Below are positions 14,757-23,314 of a stretch of 53,424 bases of DNA, piece after piece. Numbering within the stretch: position 1 is the first letter of the stretch; the number at the start of each line of letters is the position of its first letter. The position numbers and the translations under genes were made by a program. The DNA is from Waddliaceae bacterium. Lineage in GTDB: Bacteria > Chlamydiota > Chlamydiia > Chlamydiales > GCA-2709385. The stretch is from contig PAQS01000032.1 in the NCBI GenBank assembly GCA_002709385.1, forward strand, positions 1 through 53,424. The letters are read 5' to 3'. A model generated the notes under the pieces. That model did no database searches. It saw only the letters and a list, made by a program, of their open reading frames with translations, and was not told where the DNA came from.

Positions 14757-16052
14757 ATGTTCGTTTCTTTTTCTATACCCCATATTAGTTCCGATTTTCT
14801 TCTTGATCTTGCAAAAGATTATTCTGAAGATGAAGGGACTTGTTTCTTATTTTCAGGCGGAGAGGCTGATTCTGCTCAAGTATCGATTTTAGGGCTTTTT
14901 TCTGAAAAAAAAATTGAAGGAAGTTCCTGGGAAAGTCTAGAAAAAGACTTGGAATGGAATCATCTTCATTCTTTTCCAAAGTATATGGGGTATTTATCTT
15001 ATGAGATGGGGGCTACTTCAGTTCGAGATAAAAATACTCCCTACACACCTTCTCTTTTTCCTTCGTATCAGTTCTATCAAGCTTCTGTCATTGTGGTATA
15101 TCGGCGAATAGATTCTTCTGCAGAGGTGTATTGTAATTCTTTATCGAAGATTTCTCTTGTACAAGAGCTCATATCTTCTCAAGATTTGAAAGTTCTTTCT
15201 CGAAATATTTCTTCAAAAAAAATCCCACAATTAAGCTCTTGGGAATTTTCTGAAAGCTTAGATTCTTACAGCAAAAAAGTGGAAGAAATTAAGGAATACA
15301 TTCGAGATGGGGAGGTTTATCAGGTCAACTTATCTCAAAATATTGAAATTGATGGTGAAGTAAACTCTTTTCTTGTTTTTAGGTCTTTAATAGAGAAAAA
15401 TCCAGCACCTTTCTCTGCTTTTATTCGTACAGATCAAGGAGCTATTGTTTCTTCATCACCGGAACGACTTTTGAAAAAGCAAAAGAAAAGTTTAGAAACT
15501 CGTCCTATAAAAGGCACTTTTCCTAGAGGAAAAACTCCTAAAGAAGATAGAGAAAACCGAGAGAAGCTTCTTCAATCTGATAAAGATCGTGCGGAATTGC
15601 TGATGATTACAGATTTAATGCGAAATGATTTAGGACGAGTAGCTCGATCTGGATCAGTGAAAACAGAGAAAATCTGGCATTGCGAAGAATATAGTAACGT
15701 TTTTCATTTGCTTTCGATCATTACAGCCGAGACGGATGAAGAATCTTCTGTTGAAATATTGCGAACAGTTTTCCCTGGAGGCTCAATTACAGGCTGCCCC
15801 AAGCTTCGAGCAATGGAAGTTATTCACGAGTTAGAACAACGCCCCCGTAATGTGTATACAGGATCTATTGGCTATTTTTCAGGAGATGGTGATTTTGATT
15901 TCAACATAGCAATTCGGACCTTATGGGTTGAAAAGAGCAAGATCAATGTACAGTTAGGGGGAGCTGTGGTTATCGACTCTGATCCTAAGAGTGAATATGA
16001 AGAAACTCTTCATAAAGGAGCGTCAATATTTGAGGTACTACGTAGCTTATGA
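14757..16052 (+). CDS. pabB: Aminodeoxychorismate synthase component I (PabB)
   Basis: 431 residues from ATG 14757, preceded by TTAGGAAG; a TTG at 14736 is unlikely. The chorismate-binding domain is complete: GEVYQVNLSQNI, SSSPERLL, RPIKGTFPRG (the PIKGT catalytic lysine typical of PabB rather than TrpE), DLMRNDLGRV, EYSNVFHL, FPGGSITGCPKLRAMEVI and GGAVVIDSDP. It converts chorismate and ammonia to aminodeoxychorismate for p-aminobenzoate and folate. The glutaminase PabA is not in the window. The stop overlaps pabC (ATGA), so the two are translated together. Confidence 0.92.
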   Translation: MFVSFSIPHISSDFLLDLAKDYSEDEGTCFLFSGGEADSAQVSILGLFSEKKIEGSSWESLEKDLEWNHLHSFPKYMGYLSYEMGATSVRDKNTPYTPSLFPSYQFYQASVIVVYRRIDSSAEVYCNSLSKISLVQELISSQDLKVLSRNISSKKIPQLSSWEFSESLDSYSKKVEEIKEYIRDGEVYQVNLSQNIEIDGEVNSFLVFRSLIEKNPAPFSAFIRTDQGAIVSSSPERLLKKQKKSLETRPIKGTFPRGKTPKEDRENREKLLQSDKDRAELLMITDLMRNDLGRVARSGSVKTEKIWHCEEYSNVFHLLSIITAETDEESSVEILRTVFPGGSITGCPKLRAMEVIHELEQRPRNVYTGSIGYFSGDGDFDFNIAIRTLWVEKSKINVQLGGAVVIDSDPKSEYEETLHKGASIFEVLRSL

Positions 16053-16906
16053 TGATATTTTGTGATGGCAGTTTTATTGATGAAAAAGAAGCTGCACTAC
16101 CTATCACAGATAGAGGCTTTTTATTTGGTGATGGGGTTTTTACTACTTTACGTTTGGAAGATGGCAACTTGTGGAATTTTCAAGCGCATGTTTTGCGTTT
16201 AAAGGAAAATTGCCAGAGATTAGGAATACGTTTTCCTTCAATCCATTTGGAAGATATACAAAAGTTAGCTGTACAAAACGGAGCAGAAAAAGGACTTTGG
16301 AGATGTAAAATCATAGTCACTGGTGGAGATAGTCGGTCTTTAGCTTTGGAAAAAGAAAGGCTAGGAAGGCTATTGATTCGTTTGGCTCCTTATAACCAAG
16401 AAGGATACAAGGATCTTTCTTTAGGGGTTATGCCTAGTTTATACCAAGGTGCTTTGCAAAAGATTAAATCGCTATCGTACCTGGACAAATTGCAGTTAAA
16501 GCAAAGAGCTATCGATAGTGAACTTGATGATATTCTTTTGTTCTCTGAGGAAAAATACCTATTAGAATGTAGCTTTTCGAATCTATTTTGGGTAAATGGA
16601 ACAGAGCTTTCTTATCCAGATCCTTGTCTTAATTTTTTACATGGAACATCTATCCAGCACCTACTTCATTCTGTATCTAAGATAGGTTTTTCAACTCTTG
16701 CAAAACGGGCTTTACTTGAAAGTTTAGAAAAAGAAACGCAGGTTTATACCATCAATTCTCTACAAGGGCTTCTTCCTGTTCGTTGTATACATGGTAGAAG
16801 CTTCGCTACTAATTTCAAGCAGTGGCAAGAAATCTCTAGAGTATATAAAGAAACAATGCCTCTTACGTATATCGGAAAAACTGCCATAGCCGAAAGCTTG
16901 CAGTGA
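16049..16906 (+). CDS. pabC: Aminodeoxychorismate lyase (PabC), class IV aminotransferase fold
   Basis: 285 residues. DRGFLFGDGVFTTLRL is the PLP class IV N-terminal signature; IKSLSYLDKLQLKQRA contains the expected Schiff-base lysine, and LECSFSNLFWV the cofactor-binding strand. The class also includes branched-chain and D-amino acid aminotransferases, but direct coupling to pabB (ATGA overlap) argues for the lyase that releases p-aminobenzoate and pyruvate. Its last 44 bp overlap the convergent phosphatidyltransferase gene. Confidence 0.88.
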   Translation: MMIFCDGSFIDEKEAALPITDRGFLFGDGVFTTLRLEDGNLWNFQAHVLRLKENCQRLGIRFPSIHLEDIQKLAVQNGAEKGLWRCKIIVTGGDSRSLALEKERLGRLLIRLAPYNQEGYKDLSLGVMPSLYQGALQKIKSLSYLDKLQLKQRAIDSELDDILLFSEEKYLLECSFSNLFWVNGTELSYPDPCLNFLHGTSIQHLLHSVSKIGFSTLAKRALLESLEKETQVYTINSLQGLLPVRCIHGRSFATNFKQWQEISRVYKETMPLTYIGKTAIAESLQ

Positions 16907-17450
16907 AAATGACTAAGGCAGCAAAGAAAAAAGCTAGAATAGAAAAATACTGAGGAAAAAGAATCAAAGCAGCAAACGCAATGAAGCTTTCACTGCGTTC
17001 GATGATTCCAGGGCTATAATGAAAGCTTTTTTCTGAGGTGTTTTTGCTTAAAATTCCAACCCCTAAAAAAGAGCTAATACAGAGTAAAAAGCTACTAAGT
17101 AAGAAAAGGCAGGGAATAGCTCGTAGAGAAGGATCTTGAAAAAATAGAGCAAGAACAACTCCACACTCCACAATTCGATCAGAAATAATATCAAATAAAG
17201 CTCCTTTTGGAGAGCTAGCGTTCAAAGCACGAGCAAGTGAACCATCTAAAGTATCTAAGTAGCCAGAAAACAGTAAAAAAAAGAGCGCTGTCAGGGGAAA
17301 GTTCAGAGTAATAAAGGGAATAGCAATCATCCCTGTACATAGAGCGAAAAAAGTAATTGTTGCTGGAGAGCAGTTTCTCTCCTTTAGTTTTGGGATAAGA
17401 GGTTGAATACAGTACTTTTGATAAGATGAGCGAAAATAACTATCTAACAT
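16863..17450 (-). CDS. CDP-alcohol phosphatidyltransferase family membrane protein
   Basis: 195 residues with several membrane segments. The signature D-G-x2-A-R-x8-G-x3-D-x3-D is met by LDGSLARALNASSPKGALFDIISDR. The family transfers a phosphatidyl group from CDP-diacylglycerol to an alcohol (glycerophosphate, serine, inositol and others); the substrate cannot be told here. It overlaps the TVP38 gene by 7 bp and is the last gene of a three-gene minus-strand operon. Confidence 0.88.
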   Translation of the reverse strand: MLDSYFRSSYQKYCIQPLIPKLKERNCSPATITFFALCTGMIAIPFITLNFPLTALFFLLFSGYLDTLDGSLARALNASSPKGALFDIISDRIVECGVVLALFFQDPSLRAIPCLFLLSSFLLCISSFLGVGILSKNTSEKSFHYSPGIIERSESFIAFAALILFPQYFSILAFFFAALVIFTASFRLWQFFRYT

Positions 17451-18163
17451 AAATCACTAGGAGGAGTGTTTTTAGGGAAAAGTCCCAATTTTTTTAAAAT
17501 GAGTGGCATTAAGCTAAAAACACCTAAAGCACCTAGAGCGATTTTCATATTGCTATTGAGAATACTTCCTATACTAAATTCTTGTCCGCTATCAAATATT
17601 GCATTAAGCCCAGCACCAGCCTGACAAAAAACAAAGCTTCCAGGGCTTACCCCAACTAGAGTTGTCCAAAAAAATGTAAAAAGAGGGACCCCAAATAAAG
17701 CAGGAGCTAAATTTACTAGCCAAAATGGAAATAAAGGAACGAAACGTAAGAAAAGCAAATAACTTACTGTATTTTCTTCTAAGCCTTTTTGTAGTCTGTA
17801 AATCGAAGGACCTGCAGTCTTTTTAAGAATATCCGCCAAAGCGAATTGTGTGATTAAAAAAAGGCAAGTAGCTCCTAAGGTAGCTCCAGTTATAGTAAAT
17901 AAGGTGCTGTAGGGCTGTGGAAATAAAAAACCTCCACTGAGAGTAAGAAAAACTGCACCAGGAATAGAAAGAGCTGCAACCACGATGTAAAGAGTCGTAT
18001 AAATCAAAGGGGCAAGAATGCTATGTGCGGAGACAAATTCTTTAAGGGCATTTCGATTTTTTTTGAGATTTTCAAAACTTAAATATTGAGATAAGTCAAA
18101 GAAGTAAATAAGGAACATTACAAGAAGTAGAAAAATAAGAGGAAAAGTTCTTTGTATTTTCAT
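17444..18163 (-). CDS. TVP38/TMEM64 (DedA-superfamily) membrane protein
   Basis: 239 residues, about six hydrophobic segments. The VTT/SNARE-associated core is recognisable: LSIPGAVFLTLSGGFLF, a LRFVPLFPFWLVNLAPALFGV stretch (the RxxPxxPF motif) and GVSPGSFVFCQAGAG. Such proteins are thought to be lipid scramblases or transporters. ATG overlaps the stop of the upstream oxidoreductase (ATGA). The pairing of TVP38 with a MerA/Lpd-like oxidoreductase is common in bacteria, suggesting a joint function. Confidence 0.9.
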   Translation of the reverse strand: MKIQRTFPLIFLLLVMFLIYFFDLSQYLSFENLKKNRNALKEFVSAHSILAPLIYTTLYIVVAALSIPGAVFLTLSGGFLFPQPYSTLFTITGATLGATCLFLITQFALADILKKTAGPSIYRLQKGLEENTVSYLLFLRFVPLFPFWLVNLAPALFGVPLFTFFWTTLVGVSPGSFVFCQAGAGLNAIFDSGQEFSIGSILNSNMKIALGALGVFSLMPLILKKLGLFPKNTPPSDLC

Positions 18164-19605
18164 CGACTAAACAGACTCCTAATAGTTCCTAGAATAGTTT
18201 CTTTAAGCCACAAATCAGCAGCCTTACGAATGGCTAGGCTGTAAGTCGGGTAGGGATGAATCAGTTTAGCAAGTTTTCTTAGGGGAGTCTTTGTATGCAT
18301 AGCTAAACTCAGCTCGTTCAACATTTCGCCTGCCCGAGGAGCAACAATTGTAGCTCCTAATATTTTACTGCTCCACTTTTTAGTCACTACTTGTAGAACC
18401 CCTTCCTCTCGTCCTTCACAAATGGCACGATCTACTTGCTGAAAAGGAATAGTGTAGGTGGTTATTTTATGTTCTCCATATTTCTCATGAGCTTCCGATT
18501 CTGATAAACCAATGCTTGCAAGCTCTGGGTCAGTATAGGTTACTCTAGGAATGGCTTGCTTTTCATCAATTTTACTTTGGAAAAAGCCTGGGATAAGAAG
18601 GCTGGTAAGGACAGAGCGTGCACGATTTTCAGCAATATGTGTGAATTGTGCAGAACTACTCACATCTCCTACAGCGTAAATATGTTTCTGTGAACTACGT
18701 CCATAAGAGTCGGTAATAATTCCCAAGTGATTATTTTGTATATTTGCAGCAGGAAGATTGAGTTTTTCTAGATTTGGTCGGCGCCCTACAGCAAATAAAA
18801 CATGATCAATTTCTATTACTGTACGTTTCTTATCGCTGCGTGACTCTAAATGAATCACAGTTCCATTATCTGATTTTTCTAGTAATTTGCTTTCGTGATT
18901 CAGATAGAGCTGCAAACCTTCGTTTTCTAATTGTTTTTTCAAAATTTCTTGGGCTATTGGAGCCTCTCGACTAAGAAGCTCTGGCATAAACTCAATCAAA
19001 TGGACATAGGATCCTAAACGTTGAAAAGCTTGAGCAAGTTCTACTCCGATAGGTCCACCACCAATAACAGCTAATCGTTCGGGAATCTTTTCTAGTTGAA
19101 AAATCGTTTCATTTGTAAGGTAAGAAATTTTCTCAATTCCGGATATAGGAGGGATAAAAGGATGGGAACCGGTGGCTATAACAAAACGCTTTCCTTCAAT
19201 TTTTATTTTGTTTCCGTCGGAACAAATCACTTCAATATGATGAGGGTCAAGAAAGGAAGCTTCACCTGTTAGGCAATGAACTCCCAATTTTTCCAATACT
19301 TCAGGTGTTTCATGAGAGCGAAATTGCTCCACGATATTACGGCATCTTTGCAAAGCAGCGGAACAATCTATTTTTTCAAAAGAAGTATGGATTCCATATG
19401 CTTTAGCTTCTTTGATCATGTATGCAGCATGAGCTGAGGCGATAAGAGCCTTACTAGGAATGCAGCCAAAATTTGTACAGTCACCACCGTAATTGCCGCG
19501 TTCTACAAGAAGAATATCTTTTCCTGCCGCAGCAGAGCCTACTGCAAGCACTAAACCTCCAGCTCCAGCTCCAATAACAACTGTAGAGTATGATGTCTTA
19601 TTCAT
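18160..19605 (-). CDS. FAD-dependent pyridine nucleotide-disulfide oxidoreductase (MerA/Lpd-like)
   Basis: 481 residues. FAD-binding VVIGAGAGGLVLA at the N-terminus, redox-active Cys43 and Cys48 in GGDCTNFGCIPSKAL, NAD(P)-binding AVIGGGPIGVELAQAF, and second FAD motif YAVGDVS. The C-terminus HPYPTYS replaces the usual His-x-x-Pro-Thr-x-x-Glu of lipoamide dehydrogenase with Ser at the Glu place, so it is probably not a true Lpd. No N-terminal metal-binding domain or C-terminal vicinal cysteines of mercuric reductase are present. Substrate unknown; coupled to TVP38. Confidence 0.88.
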   Translation of the reverse strand: MNKTSYSTVVIGAGAGGLVLAVGSAAAGKDILLVERGNYGGDCTNFGCIPSKALIASAHAAYMIKEAKAYGIHTSFEKIDCSAALQRCRNIVEQFRSHETPEVLEKLGVHCLTGEASFLDPHHIEVICSDGNKIKIEGKRFVIATGSHPFIPPISGIEKISYLTNETIFQLEKIPERLAVIGGGPIGVELAQAFQRLGSYVHLIEFMPELLSREAPIAQEILKKQLENEGLQLYLNHESKLLEKSDNGTVIHLESRSDKKRTVIEIDHVLFAVGRRPNLEKLNLPAANIQNNHLGIITDSYGRSSQKHIYAVGDVSSSAQFTHIAENRARSVLTSLLIPGFFQSKIDEKQAIPRVTYTDPELASIGLSESEAHEKYGEHKITTYTIPFQQVDRAICEGREEGVLQVVTKKWSSKILGATIVAPRAGEMLNELSLAMHTKTPLRKLAKLIHPYPTYSLAIRKAADLWLKETILGTIRSLFSR

Positions 19606-19679
19606 ATAATGATATATTTTTAAAGAACCCCTTATTTACTCTATAAAAAACAATTGAGTTTGTCAAAGAAGCAGTTCAT

Positions 19680-19708
19680 TTGAATTCTTATAGTAAGAGC
19701 AGTAAAAT
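19680..19708 (+). promoter_or_regulatory. Candidate promoter of proS
   Basis: TTGAAT (19680-19685) and TAAAAT (19703-19708) are 17 bp apart, about 65 bases before the proS start. A hairpin CATAGCCAC-TAG-GTGGTCTAT (19716-19735) follows in the presumed leader. Consensus reading only. Confidence 0.4.
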
Positions 19709-19772
19709 ATCTCTCCATAGCCACTAGGTGGTCTATAGTCCCTCATAAAACATGTATTTTAGGAGATAACAA

Positions 19773-21311
19773 TTGAGTGGAACGGCAGTGAATCAAGGAA
19801 AAACACGCACAGCAATTTCTCCCGTTAGGGAGCAGGATTTTCCGGAGTGGTATCAGCAGGTGATCAAAGCGGCTGAGCTAGCTGAGAATAGTCCCGTTCG
19901 CGGATGCATGGTGATTCGCCCGTGGGGTTATGGACTATGGGAACGCATGCAAAAGCATTTGGATCAAAAAATTAAAGATACAGGGCATGATAATGCTTAT
20001 TTCCCTCTTTTTATCCCTTTAAGTTTTCTTGAACGTGAAGCTGAGCACGTAGAAGGCTTTGCTAAGGAATGCGCAGTCGTTACCCATCACCGCCTTGAAG
20101 CTAAAGATGGTAAACTTGTGCCAGCTGGTGAACTAGAAGAACCGCTTGTAGTGCGTCCTACTTCAGAAACTATTGTTGGAGATTGCTTTTCTCGTTGGGT
20201 TGAATCTCACAGGGACCTTCCTTTGAAAATCAACCAGTGGGCAAACGTTGTCCGTTGGGAAATGCGCCCTCGTCTCTTCCTCCGCACCGCAGAATTTCTT
20301 TGGCAAGAAGGGCACACAGCCCACGCAACAGAAGAAGAAGCTAAAGAAGAAACACTCATGATTCTTGAGTTGTATCGATCTTTTGTTGAAGATGTGTTAG
20401 CAGTTCCTGTAATTGTAGGAGAAAAATCACCAGCAGAGCGTTTTCCTGGAGCTGAAAATACTTATAGTATGGAAGCGATGATGCAAGATCGAAAAGCCTT
20501 GCAGATGGGAACTTCTCATTACTTAGGACAAAACTTCTCGAAGGCATGTAAAATTCAATTTACCAATAAAAATGGAGAATTAGAGCATGCTTACACGACT
20601 TCGTGGGGAGTAACAACTCGCATGATCGGTAGTGTGATCATGGTCCATGGTGATGATGATGGAGTTCGTCTACCACCACGAATTGCAGCTAAACAAGTGG
20701 TTATTTTGCCTGTTATACCTAAAGAAGAGTTACGTGAGCAAGTTTTAGCTTATGCTCATAAAGTAGCTGAAGAAATTCGCCAATCTAGTTTTCATGGTGA
20801 ATCTGTACTCGTTCATGTAGATGATAGAGATTTACGTGGTGGAGAGAAAAATTGGCAGTGGATCAAGAAAGGGATTCCTCTTCGTATTGAAGTTGGACCA
20901 CGCGATATGGAAAATGACGCCGTTATGCTTTTCCGTCGAGATAAAGCACACAAGGATCGTCTATCGCTAAAACGTGAAGAACTTGCTCAGAAAGTTCCAG
21001 AAATTTTGCAAGAAATGCAAGATTACTATTTCAGACAAGCGAAAGCATGGCGCAGTGAACATATTTATGAAGATATCACTGACTTGGCAGAGTTAGAAAC
21101 GTTCTTTACTCCAAAGAACTCTAAGAAGCCTGAAATTCATGGCGGATTCGTGCGAGCTAAATGGTGCGGAGAAGCAGGAACTGAAGAGGAACTAGACAAG
21201 TTAAAGCTAGCTATTCGTTGTATTCCAATTGAACAGAGTGGAACACAAGGTACTTGCATCATTACAGGCAAACCGGCAACGACCGATGTGATCATTGCCA
21301 AATCTTACTAA
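19773..21311 (+). CDS. proS: Prolyl-tRNA synthetase, archaeal/eukaryotic type
   Basis: 512 residues, TTG start with AGGAG at 19761-19765. The class II core shows VRGCMVIRPWGYGLWE, VVRPTSETI, NQWANVVRWEMRPRLFLRTAEFLWQEGHTAHAT and VHGDDDGVRLPPRIA. It lacks the large editing insertion of standard bacterial ProRS and ends with the archaeal/eukaryotic-type tail (Cys-Gly, then GTCIITGKPA and AKSY). It charges tRNA-Pro. Chlamydia trachomatis has, to my knowledge, the bacterial form, so this copy points to gene replacement. Only the first 27 residues or so are variable. Confidence 0.95.
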   Translation: MSGTAVNQGKTRTAISPVREQDFPEWYQQVIKAAELAENSPVRGCMVIRPWGYGLWERMQKHLDQKIKDTGHDNAYFPLFIPLSFLEREAEHVEGFAKECAVVTHHRLEAKDGKLVPAGELEEPLVVRPTSETIVGDCFSRWVESHRDLPLKINQWANVVRWEMRPRLFLRTAEFLWQEGHTAHATEEEAKEETLMILELYRSFVEDVLAVPVIVGEKSPAERFPGAENTYSMEAMMQDRKALQMGTSHYLGQNFSKACKIQFTNKNGELEHAYTTSWGVTTRMIGSVIMVHGDDDGVRLPPRIAAKQVVILPVIPKEELREQVLAYAHKVAEEIRQSSFHGESVLVHVDDRDLRGGEKNWQWIKKGIPLRIEVGPRDMENDAVMLFRRDKAHKDRLSLKREELAQKVPEILQEMQDYYFRQAKAWRSEHIYEDITDLAELETFFTPKNSKKPEIHGGFVRAKWCGEAGTEEELDKLKLAIRCIPIEQSGTQGTCIITGKPATTDVIIAKSY

Positions 21312-21321
21312 GAAAAATTGA

Positions 21322-21639
21322 CTATCGCATAGGGATCCAGTGTTGACCAATGTTGAGACTTTCCCTAGCTTTTTCAACTTTTCGTTTGTCGATGACGTTC
21401 TCTAGGGCGCAAGAAATCTTACGCTCTAGAGACTTCTCGTATTCTTCCATGAATACCCACTCTTCAGAAGTAAAATTTTCTTTGTCTTTTGCATAGGAAG
21501 CAAGCTGGTCAAATTGGATACCTAGGCTTCTCTCAAACTCTTCCATTTCTTTATTGAGTGTCTCGTTTTGGATCTCAAGTTCTTTGATTCTTTTATCGAT
21601 TTCTTGATTAATGGCTTCTTGGTTTTTTTTTACTAACAT
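21322..21639 (-). CDS. Small coiled-coil protein, unknown
   Basis: 105 residues from ATG 21639, chosen because AAAGGA lies five bases before it; an ATG at 21678 would add 13 residues but has no ribosome binding site. Residues about 5-50 are heptad-like and highly charged (EINQEIDKRIKELEIQNE, NKEMEEFERSL), predicting a coiled coil. Family not recognised. It lies convergent to proS with an 11-bp gap. A place next to proS is shared by a hypothetical gene in Chlamydia (CT392), but similarity is untested. Confidence 0.65.
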   Translation of the reverse strand: MLVKKNQEAINQEIDKRIKELEIQNETLNKEMEEFERSLGIQFDQLASYAKDKENFTSEEWVFMEEYEKSLERKISCALENVIDKRKVEKARESLNIGQHWIPMR

Positions 21640-21693
21640 GGCGTCCTTTCCATTTGATCCATTGAGAAAGTTTAGCATAACTAATGAAGAGAT

Positions 21694-21724
21694 AAAAAAA
21701 ATCGCTCAAAGTCATTTGAGCGAT
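21694..21724 (-). terminator. Rho-independent terminator
   Basis: A perfect 10-bp stem ATCGCTCAAA (21701-21710) and TTTGAGCGAT (21715-21724) with loop GTCA. On the minus strand it is followed by seven T (21700-21694). It ends the transcript of the 235-residue gene at 21754-22461. Confidence 0.85.
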
Positions 21725-21753
21725 TTTAGATAAACAAAGAAGCAAAAAATAGA

Positions 21754-22461
21754 CTATTTTTTGTTTTCAGTTTTGATGTCGTCTACATGATCATCTTCGT
21801 GACGTTCATGACGAGCTTTTTGTTTAGCTTTTTTGCTAAGATAGTGATTTTCTTTAACAGATGCCTGATGATCTTCGCTTCTTTTCTCTTCGCGCTCAGC
21901 GGCAAAAGATTCTTCAGTACTTAACGAAGGGCCAGTTGTAAAGCTGTTTTCTTTATTGTCTGTAGAAAGCTGTAAAGCTGTATCAGTGTGCTCATCAGTA
22001 CTTGTACTAGACTGTGCAGATGCAAGAATAGGACCATCTTTTTCAAAAGTAGGTTTTGTATCTAACGAATGTACAGTTTTATTATTTAACAAAATAAGCT
22101 GGGCAAGAGAAGCTATCTGTGCAAGAAAGTCCTGCTTATCAGCTGCTGTAATTGTACAATCAGCACCCGTTTTTTCCTGGATTGCTTTTATAACTTTTTC
22201 TGTGTTTTCAGGACGCGAGCTATCGTTACTTTGCTGAGTTTCATAAAATGTTGATGTTTGCTGATCTCTTTTGATCACAACAAAGTGAGAAACATCACCA
22301 AACATTTCTGCTTTTTCAGATTTTTCACTCGCTTGAGATAGGAAATATGTAAATAAGTCGAAGATTTGCTGTTCTACTTCTAATTCAATAAGCTGTTCTT
22401 CGTATCCTAACTTAGTAATATAAAAAGTATCATTCAAATCAAATGGTTGAATCGCCGACAT
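21754..22461 (-). CDS. Charged protein of unknown function
   Basis: 235 residues, family not recognised. The N-terminal half (1-130) looks folded, with hydrophobic patches (ELEVEQQIFDLFTYFLSQ, FLAQIASLAQLILLN). The C-terminal half is Ser/Thr/Glu/Lys/His-rich and probably disordered, ending in a basic-acidic mix (KKAKQKARHERHEDDHVDD). There is no signal peptide or membrane segment. Such a two-part layout occurs in secreted effectors and chaperones, but nothing specific is visible. AGG eight bases before ATG supports the start; a good terminator follows. Confidence 0.65.
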   Translation of the reverse strand: MSAIQPFDLNDTFYITKLGYEEQLIELEVEQQIFDLFTYFLSQASEKSEKAEMFGDVSHFVVIKRDQQTSTFYETQQSNDSSRPENTEKVIKAIQEKTGADCTITAADKQDFLAQIASLAQLILLNNKTVHSLDTKPTFEKDGPILASAQSSTSTDEHTDTALQLSTDNKENSFTTGPSLSTEESFAAEREEKRSEDHQASVKENHYLSKKAKQKARHERHEDDHVDDIKTENKK

Positions 22462-22601
22462 TGTTTTACCTATTTAATTATTAATAATTATCTATTTTGT
22501 AGTTATATATTATTATCTATGTGTTTAATAATCAATGTTGTTATAGATATTTTATTTATATCTTATTCTATTCTTAACATCATTTATCAGAGATGCAAAA
22601 A

Positions 22602-22685
22602 AAAGAGCTAGAGGCTATGATTTGACCGATAAACTCTCCAATTTAGCTACATTTTATCTGTATTTTTGCAGTGGGGTAGCTCTTT
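22602..22685. repeat. Nested inverted repeat upstream of the DUF445 gene
   Basis: AAAGAGCTA at 22602-22610 pairs with TAGCTCTTT at 22677-22685, and overlapping TGCAAAAA (from 22594) pairs with TTTTTGCA (22663-22670). The two pairings are mutually exclusive in part. They lie in the AT-rich 250-bp gap before the gene and could fold as a leader structure or be chance. Confidence 0.35.
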
Positions 22686-22708
22686 AACTTTTGAATTGTT
22701 CATATATC

Positions 22709-23314
22709 ATGATGTATTGGTCTTATTTTTGTATTCCTTTGCTAGCTGCTTTGATTGGGTGGGGGACGAATGTATTAGCTGTAAAAATGCTATTTCATCC
22801 AAAAAAGCCGATTAATTTAGGGTTTATGACGATTTCTGGTGTGATTCCACGTCGCCAAAAAGCTATGGCAGATGCGATTGCTCAGATTTTTGAAGAGGAG
22901 CTTCTTTCTCTTAAAGATCTTTTGTTTCTTATTGAGTCGGTAGATATTGAAGGTCACGGAAGTCAATTGGTTGATGAAGGCATTGATCGATTTGTTGTGC
23001 GAATGAAAGCTAAAATTCCTATGGCAGGGATGTTTCTTACTGGTCCTCTTTTGGCCGATCTAAAGGCGCAAGCAAAAGAAGAGTTTATTAAAGTATTGCC
23101 AGATTTAAAAGAGCACATCAAATCTCATATGAATGAGCATTTGAGTATTCAGGATTTTATTGCAGACAAAATACGAGCATTTTCTCTTGATAAACTTGAG
23201 CACCTTGTAATGAAGGTAGCGAAGAAAGAGTTAAGTACTGTCGAGCGTTTAGGCGGAGTTCTTGGTTTCTTAGTTGGTTTAATCCAAGTTTTATTGATGT
23301 GCTACATCTACTAG
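22709..23314 (+). CDS. DUF445 family membrane-associated protein
   Basis: 201 residues from ATG 22709; a TTG at 22691 is the alternative and neither has a clear ribosome binding site. The start LLAALIGWGTNVLAVKMLFHPKKPI followed by GVIPRRQKAMADAIA is the DUF445 (YheB-type) signature: an N-terminal membrane helix, then a helical region, then a second hydrophobic helix at the C-terminus (VLGFLVGLIQVLLMCYI). Full DUF445 proteins are often about 380 residues, so this is a half-length form, as seen in several Gram-negative groups. Function unknown. Its 3' end overlaps the convergent 535-residue gene by 24 bp. Confidence 0.82.
   Translation: MMYWSYFCIPLLAALIGWGTNVLAVKMLFHPKKPINLGFMTISGVIPRRQKAMADAIAQIFEEELLSLKDLLFLIESVDIEGHGSQLVDEGIDRFVVRMKAKIPMAGMFLTGPLLADLKAQAKEEFIKVLPDLKEHIKSHMNEHLSIQDFIADKIRAFSLDKLEHLVMKVAKKELSTVERLGGVLGFLVGLIQVLLMCYIY

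Noticed and set aside
19716-19735. Hairpin before proS read as a T-box or other riboswitch.
   Set aside because: No specifier loop, T-box sequence or antiterminator pairing is visible; T-boxes are also not expected in chlamydiae.
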